Origin: Isoetes taiwanensis
Lineage: Eukaryota; Streptophyta; Lycopodiopsida; Isoetales; Isoetaceae
Length of the DNA: 64,000 bases
NCBI GenBank assembly: GCA_021234155.1
Contig: JAJEKV010000017.1
Location: 17,554,372-17,618,371 of the forward strand
Direction of reading: 5' to 3'
The notes under the pieces are model-generated. The model ran no database searches. It was not told where the DNA came from and saw only the letters and a list, made by a program, of their open reading frames with translations. The translations under genes were made by a program, and so were the position numbers. Positions 42,745-53,849 of this stretch are shown one piece after another; within the stretch, counting starts at the first letter, position 1; the number at the start of each line of letters is the position of its first letter.

Positions 42745-42955
42745 CACTTAAAAACAGAGGTGGGCATTGAAGATACCCTCGTCGATATGGTAAATGCAGC
42801 ATCACGGGGGAGGTATTTGAAAAGCTGCCGTGGGCAAATGTTATACCATGGACCATCTTGATGTGCAAAACAAAATTTGTAAGGCTTCAAATTGTTTGAA
42901 CAGAATGGCATGGCACCAAACACAATTATCACACACCATGTTTGATGCATGTCGA
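42745..42955 (+). pseudogene. Second PPR scrap
   Basis: In shifting frames the DNA matches 34,985-35,155 of the PPR gene: GCAAATGTTATACCATGGAC against GCAAATGTTATATCATGGAC; CAAAACAAAATTTGT against CAAAACGAATTTTGT; GGCATGGCACCAAA followed by ACACAATTA; and TGTTTGATGCATGT. Several deletions remove parts of the repeat. It lies immediately after the copia 3' LTR, so the retrotransposon separates two PPR-derived sequences. Confidence 0.65.
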
Positions 42956-43480
42956 TATTTGATTAGTTAAAACATTTTATTATTTAAAAAATATGCCACG
43001 TGTCAATATTTCATTAGCTAAAGACAATTAAAACACCTTATTCTTTTTATATGTTATTATAATGTTTTTTTACATGTCCTTAATTTAGAAAAACAACACA
43101 TAGTAGTACTACAAACAATAGCTAGATTTCAATAGCACGTGTCGTTTTTTTTAAATAACATGCAATTTTTTTAATAACCATTGTTGTAATTTAGTCTTTT
43201 AGGGTAGTAATATTTAAATCTACGTGTCTTATTTGAGGAAAAAAAAATACATAAGCTCCGCAAAAAATAACAGTTGAAAATTACCATCTAAAATCAATCG
43301 CGAAAAAAAGGACACGTTGACAAAAAAGAAAAGGCTGCAAAAAAACCACAGTGGTAAGTTTTTGCCAAAAGTCAACTGTGACTTCTAGCAAATTTGGATA
43401 AAATGACCACGTGGAATTTTGATGCCATTTTGGTGTTGTTTTTGGCATAAAACAACACTTTCGTACAACTTAAAAACAAT
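42956..43480. other. AT-rich, non-coding
   Basis: Runs of A and T and repeated ACGTGTC words (42,999; 43,137; 43,223). No LTR matching the downstream element's 3' side was found here. Confidence 0.35.
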
Positions 43481-43493
43481 TGTGGACTAAAAA

Positions 43494-44475
43494 TTGGACA
43501 GTGTGGAAGAAGCTCGAGTGGCAGATAAGAACATGAAAAGGAAAAGAAGTAGCAAAAGAAGCCCAAGTACCTCTAGCTCCACCCCAGGTGACAGTATCGA
43601 CAGTGAATCACACAGTAGTTCTGAGAGTGAATCAGATAGCTCACATGGTAGGAATGTGAACCGCAAAGCAGAAGATTAACATAAGAAAATTGATAGTGCC
43701 ATGAGCAATGTTTGGAAAACCCGAAAGTTAGGTCAGTTTTTCGGGAAAGACAGGTCGGGTATGGAAGCAGAAGCATGGTTAGATGAGATGGAGAAGTTTG
43801 GAAACTCATATTGGACGAAGGATAAGGACATCGGCAAAGTGGAAACGGCAAACCTCATTGGGCCGGCACGCATATAATGGAAGGGTTATGCAAAGTCTAA
43901 TAAGTTGAAAAAGAACAATTGCAGGTTCAATACTTTCAGGAAAGCCTTCGCAAACATTATGTTCCACGATCCCATACAAGCAGGCAAATCCAGCAATTCT
44001 ACGGACTTGATCAAGGGAACTTGTCAATGGCTAAGTACACGAAAGAGTTCACGAGGTTAAGACTGAATGTACCAAGGATAATGGAAAGACAAGCAGTGGA
44101 TGGGTACATCGAAGGATTGAACATCAATATCAAAAAAGCTTGTCCGAGCCATTGATCCGATGACAGTAGGAAAAGCAGAAGATAAAGCCTTGAGCCTAGA
44201 AGAAGCACCCCAAACACCAGCACAAAAGCAATACTTCTACAACAAAGGAAAGGCAACGGGGTCTTACAACCCAAGGCAGACGACCACCGGACCAGCAAGC
44301 CAGCAGCCGTAAGGCAAAGGGGATAGGAAATTTGTACCCAGGGACTAGCAGGCACTAGGTTCATTAGTGGAAAAATGAGTAAAGCACTTCTTGGACAGTA
44401 TAGCTAAGGAAAAGAGAGAGGAATGTATCAGAAAGAAGTTATGTTTCAGGTGCTTCTAGCTAGGGCAACACACTC
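43494..44475 (+). pseudogene. Chromovirus 1 gag
   Basis: It starts with a Ser/Lys-rich head (KRKRSSKRSPSTSSSTPGDS). A capsid-like part follows in several frames (MEAEAWLDEMEKFGNSYWTK; FQESLRKHYVPRS; LSMAKYTKEFTRLRLNVPRI), matching the Retrotrans_gag fold order. Near 44,440-44,475 a zinc-knuckle-like LCFRCF-x-LGQHTHDC contains a stop. Multiple frameshifts. Confidence 0.7.
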
Positions 44476-44487
44476 ACGACTGCCTGT

Positions 44488-46302
44488 TTGTCCTCAGGTC
44501 TAGTAGAACTCGAAGGATGGGAATCACCAGCGGAGCTAGACGATGACGACGAGGGAGAGGAAGAGGACTTCATTGAAGGTGAGTATACAAATTATGCTAC
44601 AATTGAAACAAATAGCGTGGGAAGCCAGGCAACAGTCATAGCAGCAGAGGGAATCATAGATGATAACCCATATATAGTCCTTATAGACACAGGAAGCTCC
44701 CACATCTTTGCTTTGCTCAGGTTAGTAGCGTTGTCGAAATCTAAGACTCTTAAGTTGAAGCAAAGCCCAATTAATATGGCAAGTGGGGCAAAAAGAAAGA
44801 AGAGTCAATTTTGACATAGACCTAAGCGGGACCAAGTTGATCATTGGTGCAGAAGTGATGGACATTAGTAAGTATGACCTTATAGTTGGCATGGAGTTCT
44901 TGAAGCCGGCAAAAGCTATGATTGACTGCGATAAGTATGAGATTTCGACCATGCCACCCGATGGAAACCATTTTGTGATTAAAGGTAAGGAAATTCTTTC
45001 TTAATGCAGTGCACGTCTTTGAAGTAGTTGCATAAATGCATGATGAGAGATGAGGTTGCATACATCCTTAAGCTAGAGACCGTTGAGCCTGACCCCAATC
45101 ATCAGAAGGAGTTAACCTTGAAGCAATTGCCGAGGGCAGTTGCTAGACTAATGAAGGAGTTTTATGATGTCTTTCCAGATGAAATCCGTGAATTACCGCT
45201 CCATAGAGGCATGGAATGTGAGATTACCCTAGCATCAGATGCTAAGCCTATTAGTAAGGATCCTTATAGGATGAGCACCCCAGAGCTAGTAGAGCTAAAG
45301 AAGCAATTGCAGGAATTGTTAGAGCTTGGGTTTATTAGAGCAAGCATATCCCACTTCGGGATACCCATCATCTTTGTGAAGAAGAAAGAGGAAAGTTTGA
45401 GGATGTGTATTGACTACCATTAGCTGAACAAGCAAACGGTGAAGAATAAATATGCTTTGCCAAGAGCGGATGATTTGATGGACCAGCTCCAAGGAGCAAA
45501 ATTCTTTTCCAAGATTGATTTGAGATCAGGTTACCAACAAATAAGAATTAAGGAAGAGGATAAGACCACTTTTAGAACGCGGTATGGGAACTACGAATTC
45601 ATAGTCATGCCATTTGGTCCATCAAATGCCCCAGCAACCTTTATAAGATTGATGAACGATATTTTTAGAGAATTCTTGGACGAATTCGTCATCATTTTCT
45701 TCGATGATATTTTGATATACAGTAAGTCAAGGGAAGAGCATGTAGTACACTTAAGGAAAGTTTTGGAGAAGCTAAGGCAGCATCAATTGTTCGGCAAGCT
45801 TTCTAAGTGCCATTTCACTACACCAAAAGTTGAGTACCTAGGCCATGTGGTATCAACTAAGGGTATCGCCACCGATCAGTCGAAGATCGGGGCAATAAGT
45901 AGTTGGCCAACACCAAAAAATGTAGCAAAAGTAAGAAGCTTTCTCGGCCTCGCGGGGTATTATAGGAAGCTTGTGAAGGAATTTGTTAAGTGGGCATCTC
46001 CCCTCTCAGATCTCACCAAACATTTCAAAGTCAAAGATTGGGTGGATCATTGAGTCAAAAACATTCAAGCTTCATTCGACAAGCTCAAAGAAGCCTTGAC
46101 AATGGCCCCGGTGTTAAAATTGCCAGACCCAGAGAAAGATAAGCTAGTGGCAACTGATGCAAGTAAGATAGCCACAGAGGGAGTCCTCATGCAGGAGGAC
46201 AGAGTTGTAGCGTACGACTGCAAAAAGATGAATGATGCAAAGCAACGCTACCCAACTCACGTATTTGGCGGCACTATTTGCTGGGTAGAAATTTTTAATT
46301 AG
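44488..46302 (+). pseudogene. Chromovirus 1 protease, reverse transcriptase, RNase H
   Basis: YIVLIDTGSSHIFALL (about 44,660-44,715) is the protease active site (DTGS), and KYDLIVGMEFL follows after a shift. RT begins LPRAVARLMKEFYDVFPDEI. VKKKEESLRMCIDYH is followed by TAG (45,421) where Gln or Ala stands in relatives. [18 protein letters not shown] and then [17 protein letters not shown] give the catalytic DD box with Phe-Phe instead of the usual aromatic-Val/Leu. [12 protein letters not shown] and [16 protein letters not shown] complete it. RNase H (LVATDASKIATEGVLMQED) starts after a TGA at about 46,052. Confidence 0.88.
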
Positions 46303-46570
46303 ATATTGACCACCAAAGCCTCTAGTACATCTTCACGCAACCACTCCTCAACTTAAGACAAAGACGTTGGATGTAGTTCCCAGAAGAATATGATTTTGAG
46401 ATATCATACAAGCTAGGGAAGTTAAATGTGGTTGTCGACGCACTTTTTTGTCAGCCATTGGTGACTAAAGTGCATTACAATGCCATCTCAACTCTGTCCG
46501 GCGAGTTCGGCAAGAAGATTGAAGAGGCTATTCCCTCTAGTGAAGTATTTTGAAAAATATGGACTAGCCT

Positions 46571-47835
46571 TTGCGAAGCAGGACAGAGAAAGAAAGGGAG
46601 GCCTACAAGAAATATAAGAAGGAAGGCAACCTTTTATACTATAGAGATAAGCTTTGTGTCCCAAAAGTATCAGGAGTAAGGAAGTTAATCCTCCACGACA
46701 CGCATAATAGCCCTATAGCCAACCATGTAGGATTGATGAAGACATACTTCAAGAAAAGAAGTTGCTTTTGGCCTGACATGACAAAAGACATCGCCAAGTA
46801 TATCACGGAATGTCAGTTATGCCAGTAGACGAAGGCAGAGCAACTTCGAATTCTAGGGTCTCTTGAACCATTGGCGGTGCCAGACGTCAAGTGGGAGATG
46901 GTAAGTATGGACTTTATCATGGGTCTTCCACGGAACATCTAGAGGCCATGATGCTTTGATAGTAGTGATAGTGGTCTAAGATGGCACATTTCTTGCCAAA
47001 TACAACCCTAGTTACAAATTTGCATTTTGCCAAGAAAATCTTTAAGTTGCATGGGATGCCTAGAGGAATCATATCAGATAAAGACTCAAAGTTCATAACT
47101 GCATTTTGGAGAGACTTCTTCAACACCATTGGGATGAAGCTTTGTATGAGTACATCATATCATCCCCGAACCGATGGTCAAACAGAAAGGACCAACATAA
47201 TCTTGGAAGATACGGTTATCAATGCCTTACACTAGATACCTGGCACAATCCTGTGCCAAAGATAGAAGTGTCTCAACAACTGTTAGTAGATATGCAACAT
47301 TTAGTGGAAGAGGTCCAATGCTATTTTGCTCGCAACAAGGAGCCATCAGAAAAGCTTGGCAGACAAGCATAGGACGGTAAGAGAGTTCAAGGTGGATGAT
47401 AGTGTGGCTCAAGGTCAAGGTCAAGAAAGCCAAGCTCAGAATTGGGAATTGCAAGAAACTTGCTCTAAGATGGGTGGGGCCTTTTAAGATCGTCGAGCGT
47501 TACCCACTCATCTGAAAGTTCATAAGATCTTCCACGTGAGCCTACTTAAGAGGCATACTCCAAACCCAGAGGATGTTCTGGAGACTCTAACCTTGTTGGA
47601 GATGAATGAGGAACAAATTGAAATAGTTTTTAAGTTGATTCTTGACGAAGCGTTCAAGAAAACAAGAAGGTCTCAATTCCTTTAGTATTTGGTCAAGTGG
47701 AAACATTTACCAGTCGAAGACGTGACATGGGTATTAAAACAAGATTTAGAGAAGCAATACCCACAATTCAGCAATTTGATGGTCAAGTCATCTTCGAATT
47801 GGTCGACGCCAACCCCTGAGGTGGTGTTAGCTTAG
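46571..47835 (+). pseudogene. Chromovirus 1 integrase and chromodomain
   Basis: HDTHNSPIANHVGLMKTY and then YITECQLCQ form the H2C2 zinc-binding domain. MDFIMGL (about 46,910) holds the first Asp region. LHGMPRGIISDKDSKFITAF (second Asp) and SYHPRTDGQTERTN (Glu) complete the DDE core. At 47,630-47,765 LILDEAFKKTRRSQFL-stop-YLVKWKHLPVEDVTWV is a chromodomain, which targets integration to modified chromatin. Stops at 46,829, 47,235 and 47,685 inactivate it. Confidence 0.85.
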
Positions 47836-47919
47836 CTTGTATGCCTTAGTGTTTAAGTGCAGAAAGAGTATGCATTCTAGGCTAGTTAAGATACATAAGT
47901 GGAAGTTTTGGAGCGTGGG

Positions 47920-48310
47920 CGATGATGGGATCCCCTTGGGTGTTCTCTAGGCCAGTATGCACCAAGAATACGCATGACCAAGGAGGGTCATGTGATCATA
48001 GGTGATGATGGGATCGTCTTGGACATTCCCTAGCTTAAACCTTCAGGGTCATGATGCACTGCAGGTGTGCATGACTGAAGGAGTCATGTACGAGTAGGCA
48101 CGAGATTGTGAGTGATTATGAGCTCAACGTTAGGATGTTCTCTATGCTATGATGCATGACATGTGTGCATGACCATAGGGGGGTCATGATGAGGTAAGTG
48201 TGACCATGGGCGATGATGGGATCATCGGGGATGTTCCCTAGCTTAAACCCTCAAGGGTATGATGCACTGCGGGTGTGCATAATCGAGGGGATCATGTACA
48301 AGGTAGCACC
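47920..48310 (+). repeat. Four ~100-bp tandem repeats after chromovirus 1
   Basis: Units near 47,920, 48,002, 48,106 and 48,207 share GATGATGGGATC, TTCCCTAGCTTAAACC, TATGATGCACTGC and GTGTGCATGACC. They lie where the 3' LTR of chromovirus 1 is expected, but no 5' partner confirms this. A diverged unit may continue at 55,065 beyond chromovirus 2. Confidence 0.6.
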
Positions 48311-48401
48311 TGATCATTGTCATAAAGCTACATGAAAACACGTGGAAAACACGCAGGAAATATGGAGGAAATATAACAAGATCGGTAAAGAATCTAATAT
48401 A

Positions 48402-48822
48402 TGAACAAGAATCATGAGTACAATGGCCCGAAGGCAAGCGAGAACACGAGACAAATGCCTAGAAGGCTCAAGACTGGCGTTGAACCGGAATGGTTCGACA
48501 AGAAGGAAGTGCCTCCTTATATGTCTAGGCCAACGGTCAGGATCGCGCCCACTCCAATGGATGAGATCACGCCAAGTGTTGCGCATGTATGTAGGTTCTA
48601 GAATATTCTAGAATCTCCCCCCATATATAAAAAAGATGCGAGGGAATGTCTTCAACAAGTATTGGTAGTGCATGTGGCAAAGGTGTGTGATTTGCAATTA
48701 GAAGGTTGCAAGTTCAAATCTTGTCTTGTCCAACTACTTGTTTGCATCCGTGTGACGATCATCTTTTGTACATACGAGTATAATGTTCGTATGTTATGAA
48801 TATCTGTATGGTGGGGTCGTCA
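48402..48822 (-). repeat. Chromovirus 2 3' LTR
   Basis: Starts TGAACAAGAAT and ends GGTCGTCA on the plus strand, matching 54635-55058 throughout. It contains a four-module TTC/GAA array (48,596-48,613), a TATA-like block on the minus strand near 48,518-48,524, and a tRNA-like segment (48,665-48,728). Confidence 0.85.
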
Positions 48823-49555
48823 TACCACCCCCCTCCTACGACGGCGACGAGTCCTCGGAGCTGAAGCTGGATTGGCTTATCCAGGTAACATCGGTGAAAC
48901 TCCGCAATTTTATCAGGAGCATTAGTCAGATTCTCGGCATGCTCCCACTTTCTATCACTTGATGAGTAACCATCCCAATCGACAAAGTAACACAATTGCC
49001 GACGAAGAAACTTGGAGTCCAGAATCTCTGGAACCTCGAACTCCTCATGATCATCAATTTCCACTGGCGGTGGCGTCGGAGGAACGTGATCCGAGAAAGT
49101 ATTATTTGTGTAGAACTTTGATAGATAAACATGAAATACTGGATGGAGCCAAACAGTTAGAGGGAGCTCGAGCTGGAATGCCATATCGTTGATCTAGGCC
49201 GTGATCCGGTAAGGACCAAGGTGACGATAGTTAAGCTTGTTACAGGGATGTGAGGTAAGGAGGTCCCTACGAAGAATCCAGACAAGGCCACCAACATAAA
49301 ATTTAGGAGCTTCTTGCCGATGCGAATTGGCATAATGCGTTCCTGTGCTCGGTGAAGATGATGCTGAAGATCTGATTGAAGAGCTTGGAGTTTCTCAAGT
49401 CGAGATTCGGCACTAGGATTGACACAATCACTGCCACCGACGCTAAGGGACCAATGAGGATGCTGACCAGAGTTCAAAAAGAATGGAATCTGGCCAGTGG
49501 AAGCATGTACTAAGTTATTATAGGCAAACTCAGCTAATGGAAGGTAATCGACCAA
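48759..49555 (-). pseudogene. Chromovirus 2 integrase C-terminus and chromodomain
   Basis: From 49,555 downward: [20 protein letters not shown] (end of the integrase core), then QALQSDLQHHLHRAQERI. After a frame change near 49,184 come LTVWLHPVFHVYLSKFY and the chromodomain (FEVPEILDSKFLRRQLCYFV, DWDGYSSSDRKWEHAENL, APDKIAEFHRCYLDKP). The chromodomain keeps its aromatic cage positions (Y/F, W, and W in KWE) and is uninterrupted. Confidence 0.87.
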
Positions 49556-49759
49556 TCATATTGTTGATAATTAATAAAGCACCTTAAATAGTTCTCTAGG
49601 GTCTGATTAGTGCGCTCTGCTTGCCCATTACTTTCTGGATGATGATCGAATATCAGTGGGCGATCAATGTGCAATAACTCGCCGCTTCCAAAAACCTGCG
49701 ACGAACTGAAATCCATGATTATTGACGATAATATCTGACAATCCATGAACTTCACAAAG
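49534..49759 (-). pseudogene. Chromovirus 2 integrase core, second half
   Basis: The minus strand reads FVKFMDCQI, then (with shifts) [10 protein letters not shown], and then [38 protein letters not shown]. This contains the catalytic Glu region (NGQAERTN) of the DDE core. It continues the frame broken by the LINE at 49,760. Confidence 0.82.
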
Positions 49760-50875
49760 AATAGAATAGAATAGAATATGATTTTATCGTCCACGGAGAC
49801 CAACTGGCCTATGGGACCCAAGTACAAAGAGAGAGCAAAGCAGCGATACTATATCGATTAAAAACCGCCTCAAGGGTTTTCGGGAAAACCTTAGTAGCAA
49901 TAAGGATGCCGACATACCGCACGCTTATATACATAATCACAAGTACAGCGAGGTTAATGTCGGACGGGGGGCATAACCGAAGTCCGCGATCCATTACCTC
50001 CCTGAGGTACGATCCCAACAAGCCTACAGAGGCCGTGGCTTCAAGAGCTCATGCAAGGCCCGATGGGGCAATAACTAACCGAACCGGAGCATACCGAGCC
50101 CGGATATGCTCGTCGTGCGGACAGGCCCGGAGGGCGGACTTTCATCCTCAATGGTGCCCTGTTGACAAAGACCGACAGACTGGGTCCTCACGCGGCTCCC
50201 GAATCCATCTCCCTGTCTCAATGCGGAGGTGGTGTGCACCTGTGCGAAAATGGAAGCAATCACCCCGCGCTTTTCATGGGATAATTTGCCACCTTGGCAT
50301 GTGACAGGCCTCTACATCCCAAAGCTTGGCCATGAAGCAAGCATCCAAGTATCGCTTCAAGGCGTTGCATTCCTTCTGTATGCACCGGTCCACATCTGTG
50401 TGCCCGCACATTCCATAGCGAGAACCACCGGGCTTGCTTGTCTTTCCAAAGAAGCTTTGAGTCGCCAAGCGGCCCATCGCCACTGCCAAAGCAAGGATGG
50501 GCAGCCGGGCTTCATCCATAGCCACCACCTTTTGGAAGTAAATAATGTGACGTTCCAGCGCAGCCCTCTGTAATGGAAGGAAGCGTGTCTCCTGGAGCAA
50601 GATCTGATATGGGACCGTGGATTTCACTCCCAGTGCCCGGGCCAAGAAAGCCTTCTGTACCTGCTCTAGATCGTTCCAAGTGGTGAGGGATATCACTGGC
50701 CCCCACACTTCTGCCCCATAGAGGAGGACCGGTTCAACCAAGGCCCTGAACAAGTGTGCCTGGTGACCCCATGCATACAGTTCTGCCTTGTGACTGTTGT
50801 TTTGCATTGCATACAGGGCTTTCCAGCCTGCAGTGACCCGTAACCTGATGGATGCATCCCAGTGTGTGGTAGTAG
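49760..50875 (-). mobile_element. LINE copy C, inserted in chromovirus 2
   Basis: Minus-strand reading from about 50,870: DASIRLRVTAGWKALYAMQN, ELYAWGHQAHLFRALVEPVL, LLYGAEVWGPVISLTTWNDL and EQVQKAFLARALGVKSTVPY, open down to 50,274. This is the region after the RT core and is closely similar to copy B. The 3' part (50,270-49,770) matches copies A and B, including GTGGACGATAAAATCATATT, and ends in about three ATTCT units (49,776-49,761). It is the best-preserved and probably youngest of the three copies, 5'-truncated in the usual LINE way. Confidence 0.85.
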
Positions 50876-51540
50876 AAGATCAGTTGTTCCCTCACTGTCG
50901 ATGGTGATGTTGCAAGGAATAAAATGAGCCATCTTAGAGAAACGATCAACTACAACTATGATGGCATCATAACCCTGAGAGAGTGGCAGCTCCGAAATAA
51001 AGTCTACATGAATACTCTTCTAAGGTTCATCTGGAATTGGCAATGGCTGGAGAAGGTCATGAGAAAGATGTCTCGGAACCTTCGCTCGACACCAGGTGTC
51101 ACAAGATCGAATAAAAGCTTTGACAAAGAGACGGAGCCTAGGCCACCAATACTCTCGACTAATAAGTTCAAGAGTCTTGGCTACCTCAAAGTTTCCGGCC
51201 ATAGGTGAAACATGGCAAGCCTGGAGAACCCAAAGTCTAGAGGCACCATCTGGCACATATAGACGGCCATCACGGAATAGTCCATCTCGAACCTCAAAAT
51301 TATCATAGTCTGTCGCATTTGCTGAGAAGATGATGCAGAGCCAAGGTGTGAGAATACATCTTGAGCCAATGAATCGAAGGGCAGAGATGCCCGAACAGAC
51401 TCCAATAAGGCTGTATCATGAGGCCTCTCGAATAAAGTGAGGGCCATAAGCTGGAATCGATCAGGCCCTAGAATAACCTGTGACTGTTGATCAAATGCAG
51501 GATCACTTGACTTAGGCTCAAGGTAGGAGCGTCGAGACAA
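50876..51540 (-). pseudogene. Chromovirus 2 integrase N-terminus and first catalytic half
   Basis: LQACHVSPMAGNFEVAKTLE and WWPRLRLFVKAFIRSCDTW,C form the H2C2 domain (51,256-51,060). The core follows to IVVVDRFSKMAHFIPCNITI and EGTTDLLL, where the LINE begins. In intact relatives TTDLFLREVxRLHGLP follows, which resumes at 49,759. Confidence 0.82.
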
Positions 51541-52874
51541 GGCATCAGGCTTCCCTTAGAGAGGTCTAGGATGGTACTTGATCATGAAATCAATACGGGA
51601 TAATACTTGAGTATGCCACTGGGCCCGACGACGGTTGAGCACTCGAGCAGACTGAAAATATTCCAGATTTCAATGATTTGTATGGACTGTCATCGTATGA
51701 AGAGATCCCTCCAGGAAATGCCTCCATTCCTTGAAAGAATCAACTATCGCAACAACTCCTTATCATAAATTGGGTAGTTGATTTTGGCAACCTGAAACTT
51801 CTGCGAGTGATAGGCGATCAGATGCAATTCATGGTCATCCCCTTCCTGTGATAGGATACCGCCAAGAGCAAAATCTGAAACATCTACTTCGATAACATAT
51901 GGACGTGAAGGATCTGCATGAGCAAGAACTGGTGTCGTGGTAAAAGCATGCTTCAGGAAAATGAAAGCAGATTTTGCTTCCATACTCCATTCAAATGACA
52001 CGTCTTTAACCATGAGGTGTATCAAAGGAAGGGCAATCTCTTAATAATCCCGAATGAAATGTCGATAGAAATTGGCAAACCCAAGAAAACACTGAATATC
52101 TCGAACAGAAGAGGGTGTTTGCCACTCCAGAACAGTGCTGACTTTTTTGGGATCCATAAAAACTCCATGTGGAGTGATGTAATAGCCAAAAAACTCCACA
52201 ATATCCTGCTCGAACTGACACTTCTCAAGTTTGGCATATAACCCATGCACACGAAGCTTCTGAAGGACCTGTCGAATATGCCTCTCATGTTCTTCGAGAG
52301 TCCTAGAATAAATAAGAATATCATCCAAATAGATGATAACAAAAATGTCTAAGAACTCCAGTTAAAAATCATCATTGGCCATATGCTGGAATACTGTGGG
52401 AGCATTAGTAAGCTCAAAGGCATATTTGTGTATTCAAAATGGCCATACTGAGTACGAAATGTTGTCTTCCACTCATCACCTTCCTGGATCCGAGTAAGAT
52501 TGTAAGCACGCTGAAGATCAATCTTCGTAAAATAGCGTGCACCTTGAAGTTGCTCCAACAACTCTGGGATTAGAGGAAGCGGATACCGATTTGGCATTGT
52601 TATTTTATTGAGGCCACGAAATCAACGATCAGACTTCCTTCTTTTTGACGAAGAAGATAGGCGCTCCAACAGGGGACTGAAAATGTCGAATGAAGCCAGT
52701 GGCTAGATTCTCTTCTATATAATCCCGCAAAACCTTCAACTCAGTGGCAGATAGACATATATCGAACCATATGGTGGCATTGTTTCGTGCTACAAATAAT
52801 AGGACAATTATATGGACGATGCTCTGGAAGCTTGCTGGCCTTGACTTTGTCAAAAATATCAGAGAAGTTGCCAT
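51541..52874 (-). pseudogene. Chromovirus 2 reverse transcriptase and RNase H
   Basis: From 52,790: [68 protein letters not shown] and MDDILIYSRTLEEHERHIRQ (catalytic DD, about 52,325), then SVRDIQCFLGFANFYRHFIR. RNase H: FIFLKHAFTTTPVLAHADPS, YVIEVDVSDFALGGILSQEG, IAYHSQKFQVAKINYPIYDK. Short indels break the frame near 52,600, 52,360 and 52,040, so it is inactive but recent enough to be read throughout. Confidence 0.88.
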
Positions 52875-53049
52875 ATTTATCTGGGAGCATTGAAGCAGAC
52901 TTCACCGGTGCAGAGCTAGCCGACTGATGAACTTGGATTGCAAATACTGAACTTGGGCTTTGCCTTCCAGATTTAATAAACTCATGAAGTGAATCTTCGA
53001 GATACGAAACTGAGGGCGTGAAGAAGCCTCTATAGAAGCAGGAAGCAGG

Positions 53050-53770
53050 AGCAGGAACTAGAGCAGGAGCAACTGGAATAGGAATTGGAGCACAAACTGG
53101 AGCTGAATCAGGACATGGAGCAGAAACAGGAACATCAAGGGCAGAATCAGAAGCCCACTGAAGTAGATCTTGGTGCAGAGGTCTGAGCTGCAGACGAGCT
53201 GGAACTAGAGCTAGAACCAGCAAACTGAAAAGATCTAGTATGCCAATCAATCTATGGGTTATGTAGCTCGAGCTAGGGCAGACCCAAGACTACTGGCGCA
53301 TGCGGGCTAGTGATGAGATTGAAGAAAATGCTACAAGAAGCTCCCTCGAACAAAACCTGAAGAGGTGCAGCACATTCTGTGACTGCACTCGAGGATATCT
53401 CGCGTGCATCAATACACCGACAGATCTGGGATGCTCAATCTTGCTTCTAGGGATGACATGCTTACTGGCGAACGCATTATCTGTAAAACAAGCATTTGCA
53501 CCACAATCAAGTTGCGCCAACGCTTCCAACCATTCAACCTCTGATTTCAATGATATAGAGATTTGCTGACCTTATCCGATGGGATAAATCTGTCATGAAG
53601 TGTGCAAGGAGTCTGAGAAATATCGGCCAGCCGACGAGAGACTCCTACTACTCGGACCGGCCCCTGGAGTTTTCTGACTGATTTGACTGCTTCACAGGGC
53701 AACCACAAGCAATATGACCAACTCCTCCACAATAGAGGCAAAAATTAGCCTCTCTCTGATGCTGCTTCTC
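53050..53770 (-). pseudogene. Chromovirus 2 zinc knuckle and protease
   Basis: ANFCLYCGGVGHIACGCPVK (about 53,745-53,690) is an intact CCHC zinc knuckle. LAQLDCGANACFTDNAF (about 53,510) is the protease active-site region, but the usual D-S/T-G is D-C-G, which should weaken or abolish activity. Downstream, a low-complexity Pro/Ala/Val stretch (53,030-53,150) links protease to RT. Confidence 0.8.
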
Positions 53771-53849
53771 GGCAGAAGACGAAGGCTCTCGAACCGTACG
53801 ATCAATCTGCATGGGCTTAGGTCTAGACCTACTGGATTCTACAGATGAG

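Larger units (their letters stand above)
43485..47835 (+). mobile_element. Ty3/gypsy chromovirus 1 (plus strand, degraded)
   Basis: Gag, protease, RT, RNase H, integrase and chromodomain occur in Ty3 order. The RT ([33 protein letters not shown]) is of the common plant chromovirus type. A 5' LTR could not be identified. The sequence after the chromodomain (47,840-48,310) has ~100-bp tandem repeats that may belong to its 3' LTR. More than ten stops show it is inactive. Confidence 0.85.

Noticed and set aside
50274-50807. 177-codon minus-strand frame as a possible host gene
   Set aside because: The protein is the post-RT part of LINE copy C, shared with copy B, so it is not a host gene.
53030-53160. 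Regular GGAGCAGGAACTGGAGCA-like repeats suggesting a minisatellite
   Set aside because: Explained as a Pro/Ala/Val linker coding stretch of the chromovirus polyprotein.
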